Positions 24,178 through 35,687 of a stretch of DNA of 64,000 nucleotides are shown one piece after another. Position numbers and translations under genes: made by a program. The stretch spans positions 3,419,923-3,483,922 of the forward strand of contig CAXAMN010000002.1 of NCBI GenBank assembly GCA_963970005.1, in the 5' to 3' direction. The notes under the pieces were generated by a model that was not told the origin of the DNA, searched no databases, and saw only the letters and a list, made by a program, of their open reading frames with translations. This DNA is from Durusdinium trenchii. Lineage: Eukaryota; Sar; Dinophyceae; Suessiales; Symbiodiniaceae. Each line of letters begins with the position of its first letter. The stretch's first letter is position 1.

Positions 24178-25527
24178 TCACAACTTTGCGCATTCTGCAT
24201 CGGTAGCCACACAAGCATCCAAGGCTGCCGAGATGGCAGCTTGGTCAAGGCCTGTGCCAATGAAAACCACTTCTTGGCTCTTGGCTGAGGTAGCTGTAGG
24301 GAAGACCTCCACGCGACGCCCAGCATGAGACCAGTAGAAGCTTTGATCAGAGTCACAGGTCCGAACAAAGCCTTTTGATCGAAGCACACCAGCAAAGAGT
24401 TGATCCTGGACAGGATCGCTTGCCTTGTCGAAGCTGATGTTGGCAGCAGTCACGGGAAGTCTTCGAATCAGAGCGGCCAATCGTTCAGGATGAAACCAGC
24501 GATCTTGCCGGTACACGAAGCTGGAAATGCCAAAGCGCTCGTGGCGCGCCGCGCCAAGCGGCGCCGCGCATTCGCTGCAGTCGCCCTCAGCTCCTTCGTG
24601 GCTGTGACCATGACCGGACGCATGCGCCACATGGGCGGTTGACATCCCCACACTTCGCACTGCTGCACTATGCCGGTTTGCCAGGGTTGGGACATACGCC
24701 GGCATCTCCATATCGATGGGCTCTGCGGGGAGTAGAGTCCTCAAGGGTAGCTGCCCTCGGATGGACTCGAACTGCCGTGCGTTGGGGCTTAGCGCCTTCA
24801 GAAGTTTCGAGACTTTGCTCAACTCCTCACTGCTGACCAAGTCGGTCTTGTTGATGACCACTGTGTCAGCAGATTCCAGTTGGCTCACCAAGAGACTGGA
24901 CAAGGGTTTGCGATCCTGGTCGCCCTGATCGCCGGAATTGTACATCTCCCAGAAGCAAGAAGCATCAATCACACAAATGATCCCTGCTAAGAACAGCCTC
25001 TTCATTAACTGGTCGCCCGTCTTCGCCCTGTCCTCCAGTTCGGCAGCGATGCTTTCTGGCTCAGCCACGCCAGAACACTCAACCACCAGCCGGTCCCAAC
25101 CCTTCTCCAGCTTCGTGATTCCTGTGCTCTCCACCAGCTCTTCAAGGCGAGCAAACAAATCAGCCCTGCCGGAGCAGCAGGCACAACCATTCTGCAAACC
25201 CACGATGCCGTCAGCATCTTCGAAACGCAGCACTTCGGAGTCGATGTTCACCTCTGCAACATCATTTACAACGACACCCACCTTGAGCCCTTCACGATTT
25301 TTCAGCACGTGCTGCACCATCGTGGTCTTCCCCGCCCCTAGAAAGCCACACAAGATCGACACAGGAACCTTCGGCGCAGCACGTGATCTGGGTGCTCCCC
25401 TTCGTCGGCCGAAGTCATCACCATATCCACCAAGTGAAAGAGGGTCATCTATGTCCAACATCTCACAGCGAAGGCTCCCGAGGGCCGGTCGAAAGAAAAT
25501 TTTCAAGGTGGGCCCCACCCAGCGCAT
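24178..25527 (-). CDS. CobW/COG0523-family GTPase (zinc metallochaperone, ZNG1-like)
   Basis: This is an intact 449-codon single-exon gene. Residues 61-70 (GFLGAGKTTM) are the Walker A P-loop, NGCACC (113-118) holds the CxCC metal motif typical of COG0523 proteins, ECSGVAEP (150-157) is the Walker B/switch region and NKTD (226-229) is the guanine-specificity motif. A His/Cys-rich linker (HASGHGHSH then CSEC, 302-320) precedes a CobW C-terminal domain starting near 332. Family members use GTP hydrolysis to load zinc or other metals onto client proteins; the eukaryotic ZNG1 branch activates methionine aminopeptidase. Assignment to ZNG1 rather than another COG0523 branch is inferred. The first 50 residues are extra; a second Met at residue 23 is an alternative start. 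No targeting peptide is clear. Lack of introns in an intron-rich region could mean retroposition. Confidence 0.93.
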   Translation of the reverse strand: MRWVGPTLKIFFRPALGSLRCEMLDIDDPLSLGGYGDDFGRRRGAPRSRAAPKVPVSILCGFLGAGKTTMVQHVLKNREGLKVGVVVNDVAEVNIDSEVLRFEDADGIVGLQNGCACCSGRADLFARLEELVESTGITKLEKGWDRLVVECSGVAEPESIAAELEDRAKTGDQLMKRLFLAGIICVIDASCFWEMYNSGDQGDQDRKPLSSLLVSQLESADTVVINKTDLVSSEELSKVSKLLKALSPNARQFESIRGQLPLRTLLPAEPIDMEMPAYVPTLANRHSAAVRSVGMSTAHVAHASGHGHSHEGAEGDCSECAAPLGAARHERFGISSFVYRQDRWFHPERLAALIRRLPVTAANISFDKASDPVQDQLFAGVLRSKGFVRTCDSDQSFYWSHAGRRVEVFPTATSAKSQEVVFIGTGLDQAAISAALDACVATDAECAKL

Positions 25528-28305
25528 TGGCGCTCGCTTGAGCCCAAGATGTACGTGGGTGCCGGGTCACGTTCAAAGTACCATGTTTTTGATGAAGAGA
25601 GCACAATATACAGTCATATACACGATGGCTTGAAAAAGGCTCTTCTGGGCAGTATCTACATACCCTGCCTCCACACTGAAGGATGCAGTGCCACCACTGG
25701 TGCCACTGGTGGGACCCTTAGCCTGGTGTGCCACTGACAGACTGGATGGATAGGTCTCAGATCCATGGATTCATTACATGTGAATACATACATACATACA
25801 ATATATATATATATATTTGTTTTTATATTTATGTATATTATATATATATGATACATGTATATATATATATATATATTGTTATCGTTACTATTATTGATAT
25901 TCGTAGTACTATATGGTGTGTATCTGTTCTACAGTAACATTTATCAAGCGTGATCAGGAATTATTGCGCTTGGCTAGTATGGCTATTGCTGTGACAGTTA
26001 CTCTGCCAATTCCCTGTCGAACCCTCAGAAGGATCAGTAGTCGTGTTCGGAATATTTTTATCACATTGGTTCCAATTCTTTGCATGGCCTCTTTCCCCCA
26101 GCTGGCTGCGGTCGCTAAACTTCCATGCAGACCATACCAGATTCTCTAATCCTGGTTCTTTCATGTCCCCATGCCCCAGCCGTCGCGAGATGTCAAGTCT
26201 TCGCCTCTGCGTCCATTGAAGTCATGCCCAGGCCACCATGAACCTGGAATTGCATTGGGTGGAAAAGCCATGGCAAAGCGGCTCTGGACACGGCTCCGAC
26301 TACCTAGACCCAACTCTTGAGGGCCAAACAAGACCAAGAAGACCAAGCAAAGATGCCAACGGAAGGCTTTTCTTGCCTGAAAACATCATGACATGTTGAG
26401 ACTGAGTTTCAAGCTATGGTGGTGGGCCCAGCAGCAGCCTGTGGTGTTTTTCTTGCAAGTCTTCTGTGCATGTAAAGGTCCGCTGTCCAGGAATCTTGTT
26501 GTTCATGTGGCGTTCATGGGGCGTCTTACACTGTTATTTAATTTTGTCTTACACTGTATTACACTGTTTTCTTTTTGTGGGTTCCAGCGGTCCACAATAT
26601 GCAACTGGCCGCCTCGCCACGGAAGGATGCGGTGCCAGTCTCGGCCTGGCGCTCAAACCTTGGGGGCCTTGAATGGCTTGTAACAGGCTGATCACAAGAA
26701 ATCAATTAATCAACCAATTTCTAGGGTGCTAGGCTGCTACAGCATGCTCAAGGCCAACGATCATACATGTATGTTGGCAGCTCTGTTAGCAGCACTGTTA
26801 GCATTGCATTGGCATACATGAACACAAAGGAAGCATCGAAGCGTCATCGACCAACGACTCGCTGGCGTTGCCGCAGAAAAGCTGCCTGGACGCTCCGCGG
26901 TCGACGTTGCAAAGGAAACGCGACGTCGAATCCGACTCGGTGTCCAGTGTGGTGTCCCAAGGGCACCGAAACCCTCGTGGTTTGCAACAGAACACCGCAG
27001 AAAACACGGATTCCTCCGCAGCGGCGGCAAACCAGGGACACCGGTAGACTGGTACACCAGCACAACATACAGCTGACTCTGTTTAAAGGTCTGGACCAAA
27101 TGGCTGATTGGACCACCCTTTTTGCATTAACTCATGGCACAACATAAGTACTGTAGTTGAATGTCTTCGGAGGGAAATGGGAAAAAGCGGAGTCTTTCAG
27201 CAGCCGCTGGGCGCCTGGAGCCTCATGAGGTGACTCTTCCACATGCAGCATCTGCTGAGTGCGCCTCTCCTGCCGTTGGTGTCTCACCAACAGAAAAAGC
27301 AGGAAGCAACGGAGATGACTCCCCAAGCAACGGACTCAAAGGACCAAACTGGAACATGCCACTATCAAATGATGTGGATCAAAGAAGCCCAACCTTCGAA
27401 TTCGCTGAAACAGGACTCTCGACATGAGTCCAAAAATCCTCCAGATCATCATTCAGGTGTTTGCAAGTCAATGCACAGAAAATTTGGACACGTCCTTCCT
27501 TTGAAGGTGAGTAAAGCCCTGGGTCTTCCATATCTTCCTTTTCTTTCAGACACCCACATGTTTTGTACTGAATCCTCGCATCATCTGTGAATTCTCACCC
27601 TGAATTCTAGAAGAACAATGGCGATCTCCTGGCGCTTGTGGATGCCGCCAGGGTCACGGTAGATGAGGACATTGTGCAAGCCGCAGGCTGGCAAGGTGGC
27701 TTCAGCCACTTCACCAACACTCTTTGCGAACAAAGGAAAGCACAAACTTGTCAAACGACAAGGCGACTGCTGCGACTCAGACCCTCGCTTTCACAGCCGC
27801 AGAAGCATTTGCGAAGGGCATCCCACAGGGTGCCTCACCACCGGCCGAAAGCCGCGGAAGCGGCGAAACCTTGCGACGTCGGGGCGTTCTTTTCGAGTCG
27901 CCGTTTTTGGGGCCTGACCGACACGGAGAAAGCGCGCCTGTCAGAGAGAGGATTAGAAAGATCAGCAACGACACGAAGAAGTCCTGGGCCATGCGATGTG
28001 AGTACCTTGGCTGGGCATGCGAGCAGAGTCCCTGTTGGGTCTTTTTCTAGGACTTGGACCCTGTAGATCTTCTAAATTTGCAGGGCAGGGTTGCTTCGGA
28101 CCTCTTGATCTTCAAAAAAGCAATCACATCCTTTGGGCAAGCAACAACCATGTCTTCATGCTGCCACGCACTCCTTGGATGAGTGAAGCGGGAAGAAAGG
28201 CCTTTGATCCATGAAGTCGAGCTGATCTCAAAGAAATTGGAAGAATCAAAACAGACTTTCTCCTGTGTTTGTTTTGCCTGGTTCAGTCTGCTGCACTCTT
28301 GAACC
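25528..28305. other. 2.8-kb stretch without a supported gene
   Basis: Upstream of the CobW gene lies a TA/TG microsatellite cluster (25790-25890). The rest shows no recognisable coding sequence. A short plus-strand frame near 26590-26670 after a GGGTTCCAG looks weakly exon-like, but it stands alone. Confidence 0.4.
25790..25890. repeat. TA/CA microsatellite cluster
   Basis: Long runs of TATATA with interspersed CATACA units. Typical dinoflagellate simple-sequence DNA. Confidence 0.9.
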
Positions 28306-28572
28306 TCACGGTACCCCAGTAGCTGGGAAGGGCACTAACATATTAGTAATATTACACCTCAATGGCCATCTGACTGTGCGCAAAAAAGACTCCAAAGAGA
28401 AACTCATCCCAATAGGGTGAGCACGATCGAGGACGGTCACCACAGCAACAGGAACTTCTCCTTGGACGTGCAAGTCGCCCTTCGTCGCCCCCAGCCTGCC
28501 CCACGGAGCCCTGTTTTCTTCTCGGAGCCCGGTACACCGGGGGGGGGGGAGAAAACGCCCCGTACATCCCAA
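28306..28572 (-). CDS. candidate exon, unknown protein
   Basis: The middle of this minus frame looks coding (GDLHVQGEVPVAVVTVLD, GMSFSLESFLRTV). It lies next to two other exon candidates on the same strand (28592-28846 and 28973-29233), so the three may be one gene. No family recognised and splice ends are unresolved. Confidence 0.3.
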   Translation of the reverse strand: MGCTGRFLPPPRCTGLREENRAPWGRLGATKGDLHVQGEVPVAVVTVLDRAHPIGMSFSLESFLRTVRWPLRCNITNMLVPFPATGVP

Positions 28573-28591
28573 ATCAGACCATTTTAGATCC

Positions 28592-28846
28592 TCAACCTGG
28601 ATTCCTCTCTACAATTATATCCTGGACCATCTTGGGAAGTCCATCCGTGGTCATTCGTTCGGGCCCTGGGGCATCTTGCGAAAGGAAGTCACGAGAGAAT
28701 CCCAGAACCTTTTGTAAAAAGGAAAACAAACCTGGCCATCCTTCCAGGTCCCTCCGCTTTGCCAGGTTGCTGTGCGCCTGGCAAAAACGTTGAGCAAACA
28801 GCCAACTTGTCAAAGCTTTCAAAGGAAGAATGAATAAGAATGACAT
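28592..28846 (-). CDS. candidate exon, unknown protein
   Basis: An 84-codon minus frame with natural composition (NLAKRRDLEGWPGLFSFL, FLSQDAPGPERM, LPKMVQDIIVERNPG). A TTTTTGCCAG acceptor-like site lies inside it near 28780, so the true exon may start there. No domain recognised. Confidence 0.35.
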   Translation of the reverse strand: MSFLFILPLKALTSWLFAQRFCQAHSNLAKRRDLEGWPGLFSFLQKVLGFSRDFLSQDAPGPERMTTDGLPKMVQDIIVERNPG

Positions 28847-28972
28847 AGCGGCGGGTCCATGTAGGTCAAAACCCTCGCACCAACCGCACCCCGCCCTCGT
28901 TGCGTGGTGAGAGTTAAGACCAGTGTCGTCGCACTCGCCTGGTTGACGCAGGCACTAGCTAAGCACCAAAAA

Positions 28973-29233
28973 TCAAGTGAAGTCTTCGACACGTGAAGTC
29001 TCAGCTGCGTGTGTCTCTTCCACGCTGCGGGTGTCTGATGGGACCCAAACCACAGCGCCGACCAATTCGCCGTCGTTGGAGACGGAGAGAGACGGAGACG
29101 GGCGAAAACGGTCGAGAAAGGCCGGACCGTCCTGTACCGCCCTTCGAGAAAGCCGAGGGCCTTGGAAGTGAAGAGCGCATTCCACCAGCTCCATCACCAT
29201 TGACAGGATGGAGAACTTCCTTGGGATCGACAT
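28973..29233 (-). CDS. candidate exon, unknown protein
   Basis: The minus frame reads VMELVECALHFQGPRLSRRA then SLSVSNDGELVGAVVWVPSD and ends in an acidic tail at TGA 28973. Codons end mostly in G or C. The plus strand is also open here, which lowers confidence. Confidence 0.3.
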   Translation of the reverse strand: MSIPRKFSILSMVMELVECALHFQGPRLSRRAVQDGPAFLDRFRPSPSLSVSNDGELVGAVVWVPSDTRSVEETHAAETSRVEDFT

Positions 29234-30589
29234 GTGAAAGGTCAGTTAGGTGGGATTGAGATGAAGCGAGAACTTCTGACAAGAAGCCAATGAAGCCTCT
29301 TCAGAATCTTAAGAAGAGACCGCTGCATGAGGACAGTGTCCTGTAGAGGCTAGTGGTGACTTGATGGTGACTTGATGAACCTGCCATGGCTTGATGAACT
29401 CAGGTGGATTGTGACAGATCCAAGTACTATTGAATCAACTCTTCACAGTCACCGGACAAGAAGATCAATGGGTACAGTCCGGTACAGTACAGGGTCTCAC
29501 TGAATAGATTCAAGCCGCAGAAGCAGGCCCACGACAAAGGACTTGTGCCAGCCCATCAACTTGAACTTCCACAGAAGCATGACTGCTTCTACCTGGTGCC
29601 ACATACCAACTCGCCCTGTTGGTGATTCCACTTCTTTTTAGAAACCTTGAGGCCTCAGGGCCTGAGCACCAAGGGCCTGAGGGCCTGAGCTGAATTGGAC
29701 TTCAAGAACCTGCAAAAGGTTGAGGACCAGGTTGTGCGCTCTGCGTGTATCACATGATGCGATGAGCACTGGTACAAGAATCTCCCTCAGAATGTGCAAG
29801 AATGATTGAAGATTTGAAGTTTTGTCTTTTCCCTTTCCCTGTTGGATTTGAATCTGTTAAAGCAGCAAGTCAAGTGGCCGGGACGAGCACAATCACCAGA
29901 AGCATCCCCAACCAAACATTGAGCTCCTCCAAATCGGCACACAGCTGCTGAGTGGCAGCAGAAAAAGCGAAGGTTCAAAGACTCTTGGACATCAAAACTC
30001 TCACAAAAGGCCGCCCACTTCTTGAAGGAATGGATTGCTGTCCGTTTTTGTTGGATAAGATTTCTTGGACGCCCTGGCGCTTTGAGGCCCGAGTCCTTCA
30101 GCCAAGTGATGGAGGGAGTTTTTTTGAGGCCCGAGCGGGACCTAGCCTAGTCCACTCTTCGCCTCATGGCTCCTTTAGGGTTTGCTCGGTTCAGGGTAGG
30201 GTTTGGTTGGGGCTTGGCTTTCTGGGTTTGGTTGGCTTTGGCGTCAGGAGGGGGTTGGGGGAAGGTTGGCTTGGCTTTGGGGGTTGGTTGGGTTTGGCTT
30301 CAAGGGCTGGAGGACCAAATGCAAGGAAAGGCCAACAAACAAGCCACCCAAAGCCAACAGAAGCCAAAGGAAGTCAAATAGAAAGTTTGAAAAAAAATAA
30401 ACAAAAAAGTTTAAGTCCAAAAGAAAAGCAAGTTCCCTCACAAAAACTCAAAGCTGACCTACTCTCCATGAATAGCTACTTCAGATGCATCTCTTTGAAA
30501 CTACCCCTCCAGCCGCCTGTCTTCACCTGACTTGATCATAAACTGGTGCACAACAATCATGCCCGGTTCCCCGAAAAAAATGAATAAAA

Positions 30590-30757
30590 CAATGAAAAAA
30601 AGACTCCTTCTTCCGGGTGAGGCTCAGCGGAAAGTCACGCTCTTGCAGCCGCTGGCTCGCACGTCGGCGGTTCAGTAGATCGCCACGGCAGCTGCGAATC
30701 TCATAGGCTTGCGGCGCCTCCGACGGCACCGCATTTGAGCTGAAAAGAGCTGAGACC
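30590..30757 (-). CDS. candidate exon, basic protein fragment
   Basis: After a CACCTGTAG acceptor the frame reads SALFSSNAVPSEAPQAYEI and CRGDLLNRRRASQRLQERD, with strong codon bias. The 3' end is uncertain because the sequence becomes T-rich. Its phrase FPLSLTR resembles FPLSFTR in the exon candidate at 31799-32081, which may be a weak internal similarity within one gene or chance. Confidence 0.35.
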
Positions 30758-31489
30758 CTACAGGTGGTGGTCTGGAACTTTGGGTGGATTGCCATGGATA
30801 GATGAAAAGCAGAACCATCTTATCAAAAGCCAAATATGATATGCGTATGGACGGACACAGACGGAGCAACAAGAGTTGGATAGCATGTAGAGTAGTAGAG
30901 AGGTCGATGTGCAGAGCAACCGTTTCGGGACCCATTTTTGGGAACATCATGAAACACGATGTGAAAAAACAATGGCAGGATGAGCTTTCTCAAATGTGGC
31001 CTCCAGCTTCTGCTCCTGCCACATGTTTGAAGTCATGCCAGAGTCTTGTGCGAGGTCGGACCCGCCACAGCACCGCATCGGTGAAAAAAAACAGACTGAT
31101 ACTCCCAAAGCCAAACTCTTGACAAACTTGCAAAGATGTTTGTTGGCCAATGCACCTACAAAGCACCACTGTAGGTGCGAGAAGAAGGCAGAAACTTGCT
31201 CAGAGCTGCTTCATTCAATGACCAGGTTTCAATAATTCACCGGAGTCGGTCCTGCGTGTATCTCTTCAATGCACTGGGCCAATCTTGCTTCCACTGATCC
31301 AAAGCAGTCCCAGTTGGTAAGGCAATAGTGATGGTGCACTCTTTGACCTCATCAACGCCAAGTTCGGATTCACGGATTCAGAGACTGAGATACTGTAAAA
31401 GCAACCATGTGGCTGGTGTATATTCGTCCTGCTTAGTTACTAGCCATTTTGTCCCCGCTAGATGGGTGTACTGGCTACACAAAGACCGA

Positions 31490-31634
31490 GAAGACATGCA
31501 TATGAGCTCGAAACCTCCCAAAAGTATCTGTGCTTCGCTCTGTTGGCGGCCAAGGCCGTCAAACAGGGACCAAGGCACCTGGAAATGGAATTGCTCATAG
31601 GCCCACTTGCCCCAAGTTCGCCCACGCGCTCCCT
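31490..31634 (-). CDS. candidate exon, unknown protein
   Basis: After a CGAATTCAG acceptor the minus frame reads GARGRTWGKWAYEQFHFQ, then VPWSLFDGLGRQQSEAQI. The donor is not resolved. It is likely in the same gene as 31799-32081, but phase could not be checked. Confidence 0.3.
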
Positions 31635-31798
31635 GAATTCGCACGGAAAAACTTGGAGGTACGCACAATTGACAGGCGGTACTAAGAAGGTACCCTTCCA
31701 GTCTTCCAGTCTGACCCGAGAGGTGTCAAGTTTCGTTCCAGAAATCTAGGTGATGAAAACACCAAGATGATCCTTTTCTGTGTCTGGATGGGCCTCAC

Positions 31799-32081
31799 CC
31801 AGTCCTGATTGCTGCGATCCACTCCCTTGAAACATGACAAGCCTCTGAACACGGACACTCGCCACTGCTCTTTTTGGATCCCCCGAAACTGGCCTCCATT
31901 CCTGTGCAAATTGAAGCCAGCCATTCCCGCCTCATTCCGGGTGAAGCTCAAGGGAAAGTGTTCGGGGGAAAGAGTCGCCAGCTCCGGGAAGGTCACCTGG
32001 AGAATCTTCCCCGTCTTGTTCCGCACGGTGCAGTCCTGGCCGAGCACAGCAGGCTTTCGTCGTCCGGAAAGCAGGACTCCG
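31799..32081 (-). CDS. candidate exon, unknown protein
   Basis: A 94-codon stretch between a GCCAAAG acceptor-like site and a canonical GACTGG|GTGAGG donor. It reads as protein (DCTVRNKTGKILQVTF, LSPEHFPLSFTRNEAGM, GGQFRGIQKEQWRVSV) with G/C-rich third positions. I considered a VPS13-type SHR-binding segment because of the N-K-T-G phrase, but the match is too weak to name. A second frame over 32040-32160 is also protein-like, so the 5' boundary may be wrong. Confidence 0.45.
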
Positions 32082-32328
32082 CTTTGGCACGGAAGCAACA
32101 GTCAGTGTTGCCACGAACATCGCCCTCATTCGACCAAACAGCCAGATGTGAGCTGGACCCTGGAGTTAAACCCCTTCTTCTCCACTTGTGCCTGACATGG
32201 ATCAACTACGCTCCACTCGGGGCAAGTTTCAATGGCTGAAGGGAGTGTGAGCTCACTTTTGGTTCATGGTCCAAATGTCAAGCTCCTCGGCATAAGGGAT
32301 GCCCCAATGAGTTGACTGTGTAAGTGGA

Positions 32329-32490
32329 TCATTTCTTTTGAGCAAAAACTTCGCGCGCGAACTCAATGAACTCGCGATCCTGCACTCGCATGTTGCCAAC
32401 TCCACCAAGACATGCAGAAGACTCGCGCTGGTCATAGGCCATGGTTCTCACCTTCACTGCCACTGCCTCGGCTTTGCCAGTGTTGGACAG
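32329..32490 (-). CDS. candidate terminal exon, unknown protein
   Basis: Exactly 54 codons from a CACCCCACAG acceptor to TGA at 32329. The frame reads LSNTGKAEAVAVKVRTMAYD, then GNMRVQDREFIEFAREVF. A GTGAGA after codon 13 could be an internal donor, but the frame stays coding-like beyond it. No family recognised. Confidence 0.45.
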   Translation of the reverse strand: MSNTGKAEAVAVKVRTMAYDQRESSACLGGVGNMRVQDREFIEFAREVFAQKK

Positions 32491-32947
32491 CTGTGGGGTG
32501 GCGGGTCACTGGTGTGACATCCTACATTCCCTCACATTCCTCCAGCTGCTTTCCATGATTCCAGTGCTGTCTTCCTCTACTACATTCCTACCACCTCACC
32601 TTCTCTCCATCTCTCCATCTCCATCGCGCCTCGTGGCCCTTGCATCTCAGCACAAATGCGATGAGCCTCAAAACCTGGAGCGAAGCCATAGGTCGAATAT
32701 AACACAGCCAGGTGTGGCTTTCCATGAATCTCATGAAGTTAGAACCTTGCCTGACTCTCCTCATTCCTTCCTAGTATTTCATTCAGTATTGCCCCCTTCG
32801 TGCCCCCTTATGGTTCATCCATTGCCCCCGTTGTATCCCCTTCATTGCCCCCTTGTGCATGGCCCCCGTCTTGTTTCACACAGCGTCCGAACTTCCGAAG
32901 TTAGAAGAAGGGGTTGAACTTTCGCTGCAAAATCCGCGGCGACTTAC

Positions 32948-33078
32948 GATTGAACCGTGAGAATCTTCCGCCAAGACGCTCCAATGAAGACGATCGTCAA
33001 AAAGATCGGTGGCAAAATCACCATTCCAATGCTCCACAGTTGTCCGCCTATTTCCAGGATCCAGTGCGGCAGAGTATG
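32948..33078 (-). CDS. candidate exon with a membrane span
   Basis: Bounded by a CGACCACCCAG acceptor and a canonical GTAAGT donor. The 43 codons read HTLPHWILEIGGQLWSIGM, then a hydrophobic span (VILPPIFLTIVFIG) and a basic end. The last phase leaves two bases over, and an in-frame TAA would follow if unspliced. It may belong to a membrane protein gene; linkage to the downstream exons is not in phase with 32329-32490. Confidence 0.45.
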
Positions 33079-33454
33079 CTGGGTGGTCGGAGTCTTTGAC
33101 CCCTCACACAGTGCTGAATCTCATCCTTATAGACCCAGAAAGGGGATGCTGCAAAGCACTACGCAACTGTTTGTCTACATTTGCAATACATCCATACTAT
33201 CAGTCTGGTCCTGTGAGAAACCAAGGTGCCACCTTGCCTTCAAAAATCACGGTGAGCATGTGGACCTGGTTGCACAAGGTGAAAAGCGGTACGGTATATC
33301 AATATTTCTGATAGACTATGAGCTTCCTGGACGAACTACATCATCAAGAAAATTCAAGATTCTATCATGGATGTATGAGGCCTGCGAGCACTCGTGCTCA
33401 TTTGCATAGAGGTGGGACTCCATCCTCTTCGCTCAAAGTGGGGGCAACGCAAAC

Positions 33455-33570
33455 GATCCAGGGAGGACTTGAACCTCCAACTTCGTGCTTGTCAAGCAGG
33501 TGCAGCCCACCAGTGAAGGCAGGCAGAACAGCTTGCAAAGACGACGCCTTGCCCATTAGGCCACTGGATC
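33455..33570 (-). tRNA. tRNA-like gene with about 44 extra bases (intron-containing or pseudogene)
   Basis: On the minus strand the ends GATCCAG and CTGGATC form a perfect 7-bp acceptor stem. GCCT and AGGC form a D stem around AATGGGCA, and GGAGG and CCTCC form a perfect T stem around TTCAAGT directly next to the acceptor. The GTGGCCTAATGG phrase is typical of eukaryotic tRNA-Arg. The 116-base length is about 44 more than normal. The middle can pair TCGT with ACGA as an anticodon stem, with CAAGC and GCTTG pairing inside it, which is what an intron-containing precursor would look like, but one stem pair is mismatched (C-C). I cannot assign the anticodon with confidence. Alternatives are a decayed tRNA or a tRNA-derived element. 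Confidence 0.5.
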
Positions 33571-35219
33571 AACTGCTTGGCTGAGAAATGTCATTGCCAT
33601 CATTTTGAGTCCTCACCTGGGTCTTCCAGGGCTGTTCTTTGCCGAAAAAAGCACTACTCGCTAAAGGGCCAAAAAGCCTTAAAGTTTCACTGTTTGCTTC
33701 CACCAGGAGCGGCAAAAAACTCATATCCCTCGGTGTGGTTGCTACCAAATGGATGTGCATGGCAGCCGCCTGGAGAGAATGTGTGGTATTCGCACTTGGC
33801 TGCGTCGACTGACACTTAGCATTGCCGACAGGCTGGCCTGTTGGGTCACGTGATGTTTTCGATAGCTTTTGCAGTCCGGCATTGCAACAAGTCCAAAGGT
33901 GAAATCTGGATGTATTGAATAGAGAGAAATAGCCTCTCAACCATCGCTTACATTGCAAATCACTCGTTGTTCCCTAATCATTGCAGAATCAAGTATGATC
34001 AATACATTTGCATACATTTTCCATGGTTGTTACACATCTCTGGATTCATCAGGAAAAGTTGTCTACCGGGCGAGGTTCACTGACCATGGGTTTTAGTGCG
34101 AGGTGTGGTACTTCTACGCCGCATCTTCGTCCCCATCTCCTGATTGACTGCTTTGCTGCTCTGTTCGGTGGGAAGCAGTGTGTAGCCATCGACCGGAGAA
34201 TACGTTGAACGTTTTCGAGGCGTTGCCTTGTTTCGGAGTTGCTGGGGCAGGTGAGCTGCATCGCAAGGACCAAGGACTGCTGAATGGCTAAGACTCATGC
34301 TTTACGCAGACCAAACCAATGACATGTGTCATTCTCTAACAGTCTAACACGGAAAGCCATGATCACAGGCAAGTGTGGTTCCTGCTGAATTTGCTGCTAA
34401 TTTGCAATGCAAACTCTTGTGGCAGCGTGCTTCCCTGCCTTCTGATTGGCAACAGTGTAGAGGCAGCCAATGAACAAAGCTCTTTTGAGCACCTGGCTGA
34501 ACAAAACCACAACCTTGGATTCCCCTGCAAAGGCTAATACCAACCAAAGGGCTGGCCATGGTGTGGGTAAAGGACAGGTCCAAGATAGAGGGTTCATACT
34601 CAAGCAAAGAACAAAACATCTATGAGACAAACATCCACTTTGACATACAGGGCCAATGTTGCGTATTTCGCATACTCCACAATCCACACTTTGACACCAA
34701 TACCAGGTGAATCTCATTTTGACAGCGATGGCAATACCAGGGATACCAAAAGAAAGGTATCGCAGAAATCACTCCAACAGCTCGAAAGTTCCACACCGGA
34801 CCTCACATGTTGTCGCTAGTCCATCAAACAAGCTTGGACCAATGCAGCAAAATGCCTACGCCATCCGAACTCCGCAGCAGCGAATGAGCAGGCCGGAATC
34901 GGCGACCTCTACACTGGAGGCCCGTAAAGGCTGGTGACTGCATAGCCGCGAATCGGTGTACCAAGTCTTCCAGGTCTCTCCTACTACGTCGAGTCGAATG
35001 CACAAGTTGGCTCAGAAAAGGGCGAACCAAAAACATCAAGTTGGATCGGTTGATATCTCTTGTTATCTGTTGATATTTAAAGATACTTGAGGCCAAGGGG
35101 GGGGCGAAAGCTAGCGCTCCAGAATGGGAAAGTGGAGGGCAGTGAGGTAGGAAAAAACACGGCGCTCTTTTTGGAGGCAGGGGTGAAGAGTCCTTTATAT
35201 GTGGCTCTTTGCCCGGATC

Positions 35220-35452
35220 CTCCTGCGAGAGAAGAGAGAGAAGAGAGACGGAAAGACGAGAGACAGAGAGGAGAGAGAGAGAGAGAGAGGAGAGAGAGAT
35301 GAGAGAGATGAGAAAGAGATGAGAAAGAGATGAGAGAGATGAGAGAGATGAGAGAGATGAGAGAGAGAGAGAGACTGAGACAGTGAGACAGTGAGACAGT
35401 GAGACAGTGAGACAGTGAGACAGTGAGACAGTGAGAGTGAGAGTGAGCGAGT
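35220..35452. repeat. polypurine GA tract with an 8-bp tandem repeat
   Basis: About 230 bp of GAGAGA sequence with ATGAGAGAG variants, ending in about seven copies of the 8-bp unit GAGACAGT. It runs up to within 30 bp of the assembly gap, the kind of sequence that breaks assemblies. Confidence 0.95.
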
Positions 35453-35482
35453 GCGGCCGCAAGATACGCAACGCTAACCGCA

Positions 35483-35582
35483 NNNNNNNNNNNNNNNNNN
35501 NNNNNNNNNNNNNNNNNNNNNNNNNNNNNNNNNNNNNNNNNNNNNNNNNNNNNNNNNNNNNNNNNNNNNNNNNNNNNNNNNN
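35483..35582. other. assembly gap, 100 N
   Basis: Exactly 100 undetermined bases, a conventional placeholder of unknown true length. Distances across it are not reliable. Confidence 1.
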
Positions 35583-35644
35583 GGGGTCTTCGACCTGAAA
35601 AATCAGGGGTTAGGATTTGCACCCGGTCGAAAGAAACCTTGCTA

Positions 35645-35687
35645 TCGCAAGAGTAACTCCAGCTAGCTTCGCTAGCTTTCGTGATAT
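35645..35687. repeat. dispersed repeat, copy 2
   Basis: It shares GCAAGAGTAACTCCAGCTAG and the CTAGCTTTCGTGA-like end with 1674-1720. It begins about 60 bp right of the gap. Confidence 0.7.

Noticed and set aside
30174-30230. TTTAGGGTTTG-like sequence resembling interstitial telomere repeats
   Set aside because: Only about one and a half TTTAGGG units, within a G/T-rich low-complexity stretch.
31799-32081. VPS13-type SHR-binding domain
   Set aside because: Only a short N-K-T-G phrase is reminiscent; nothing else in the exon supports it.
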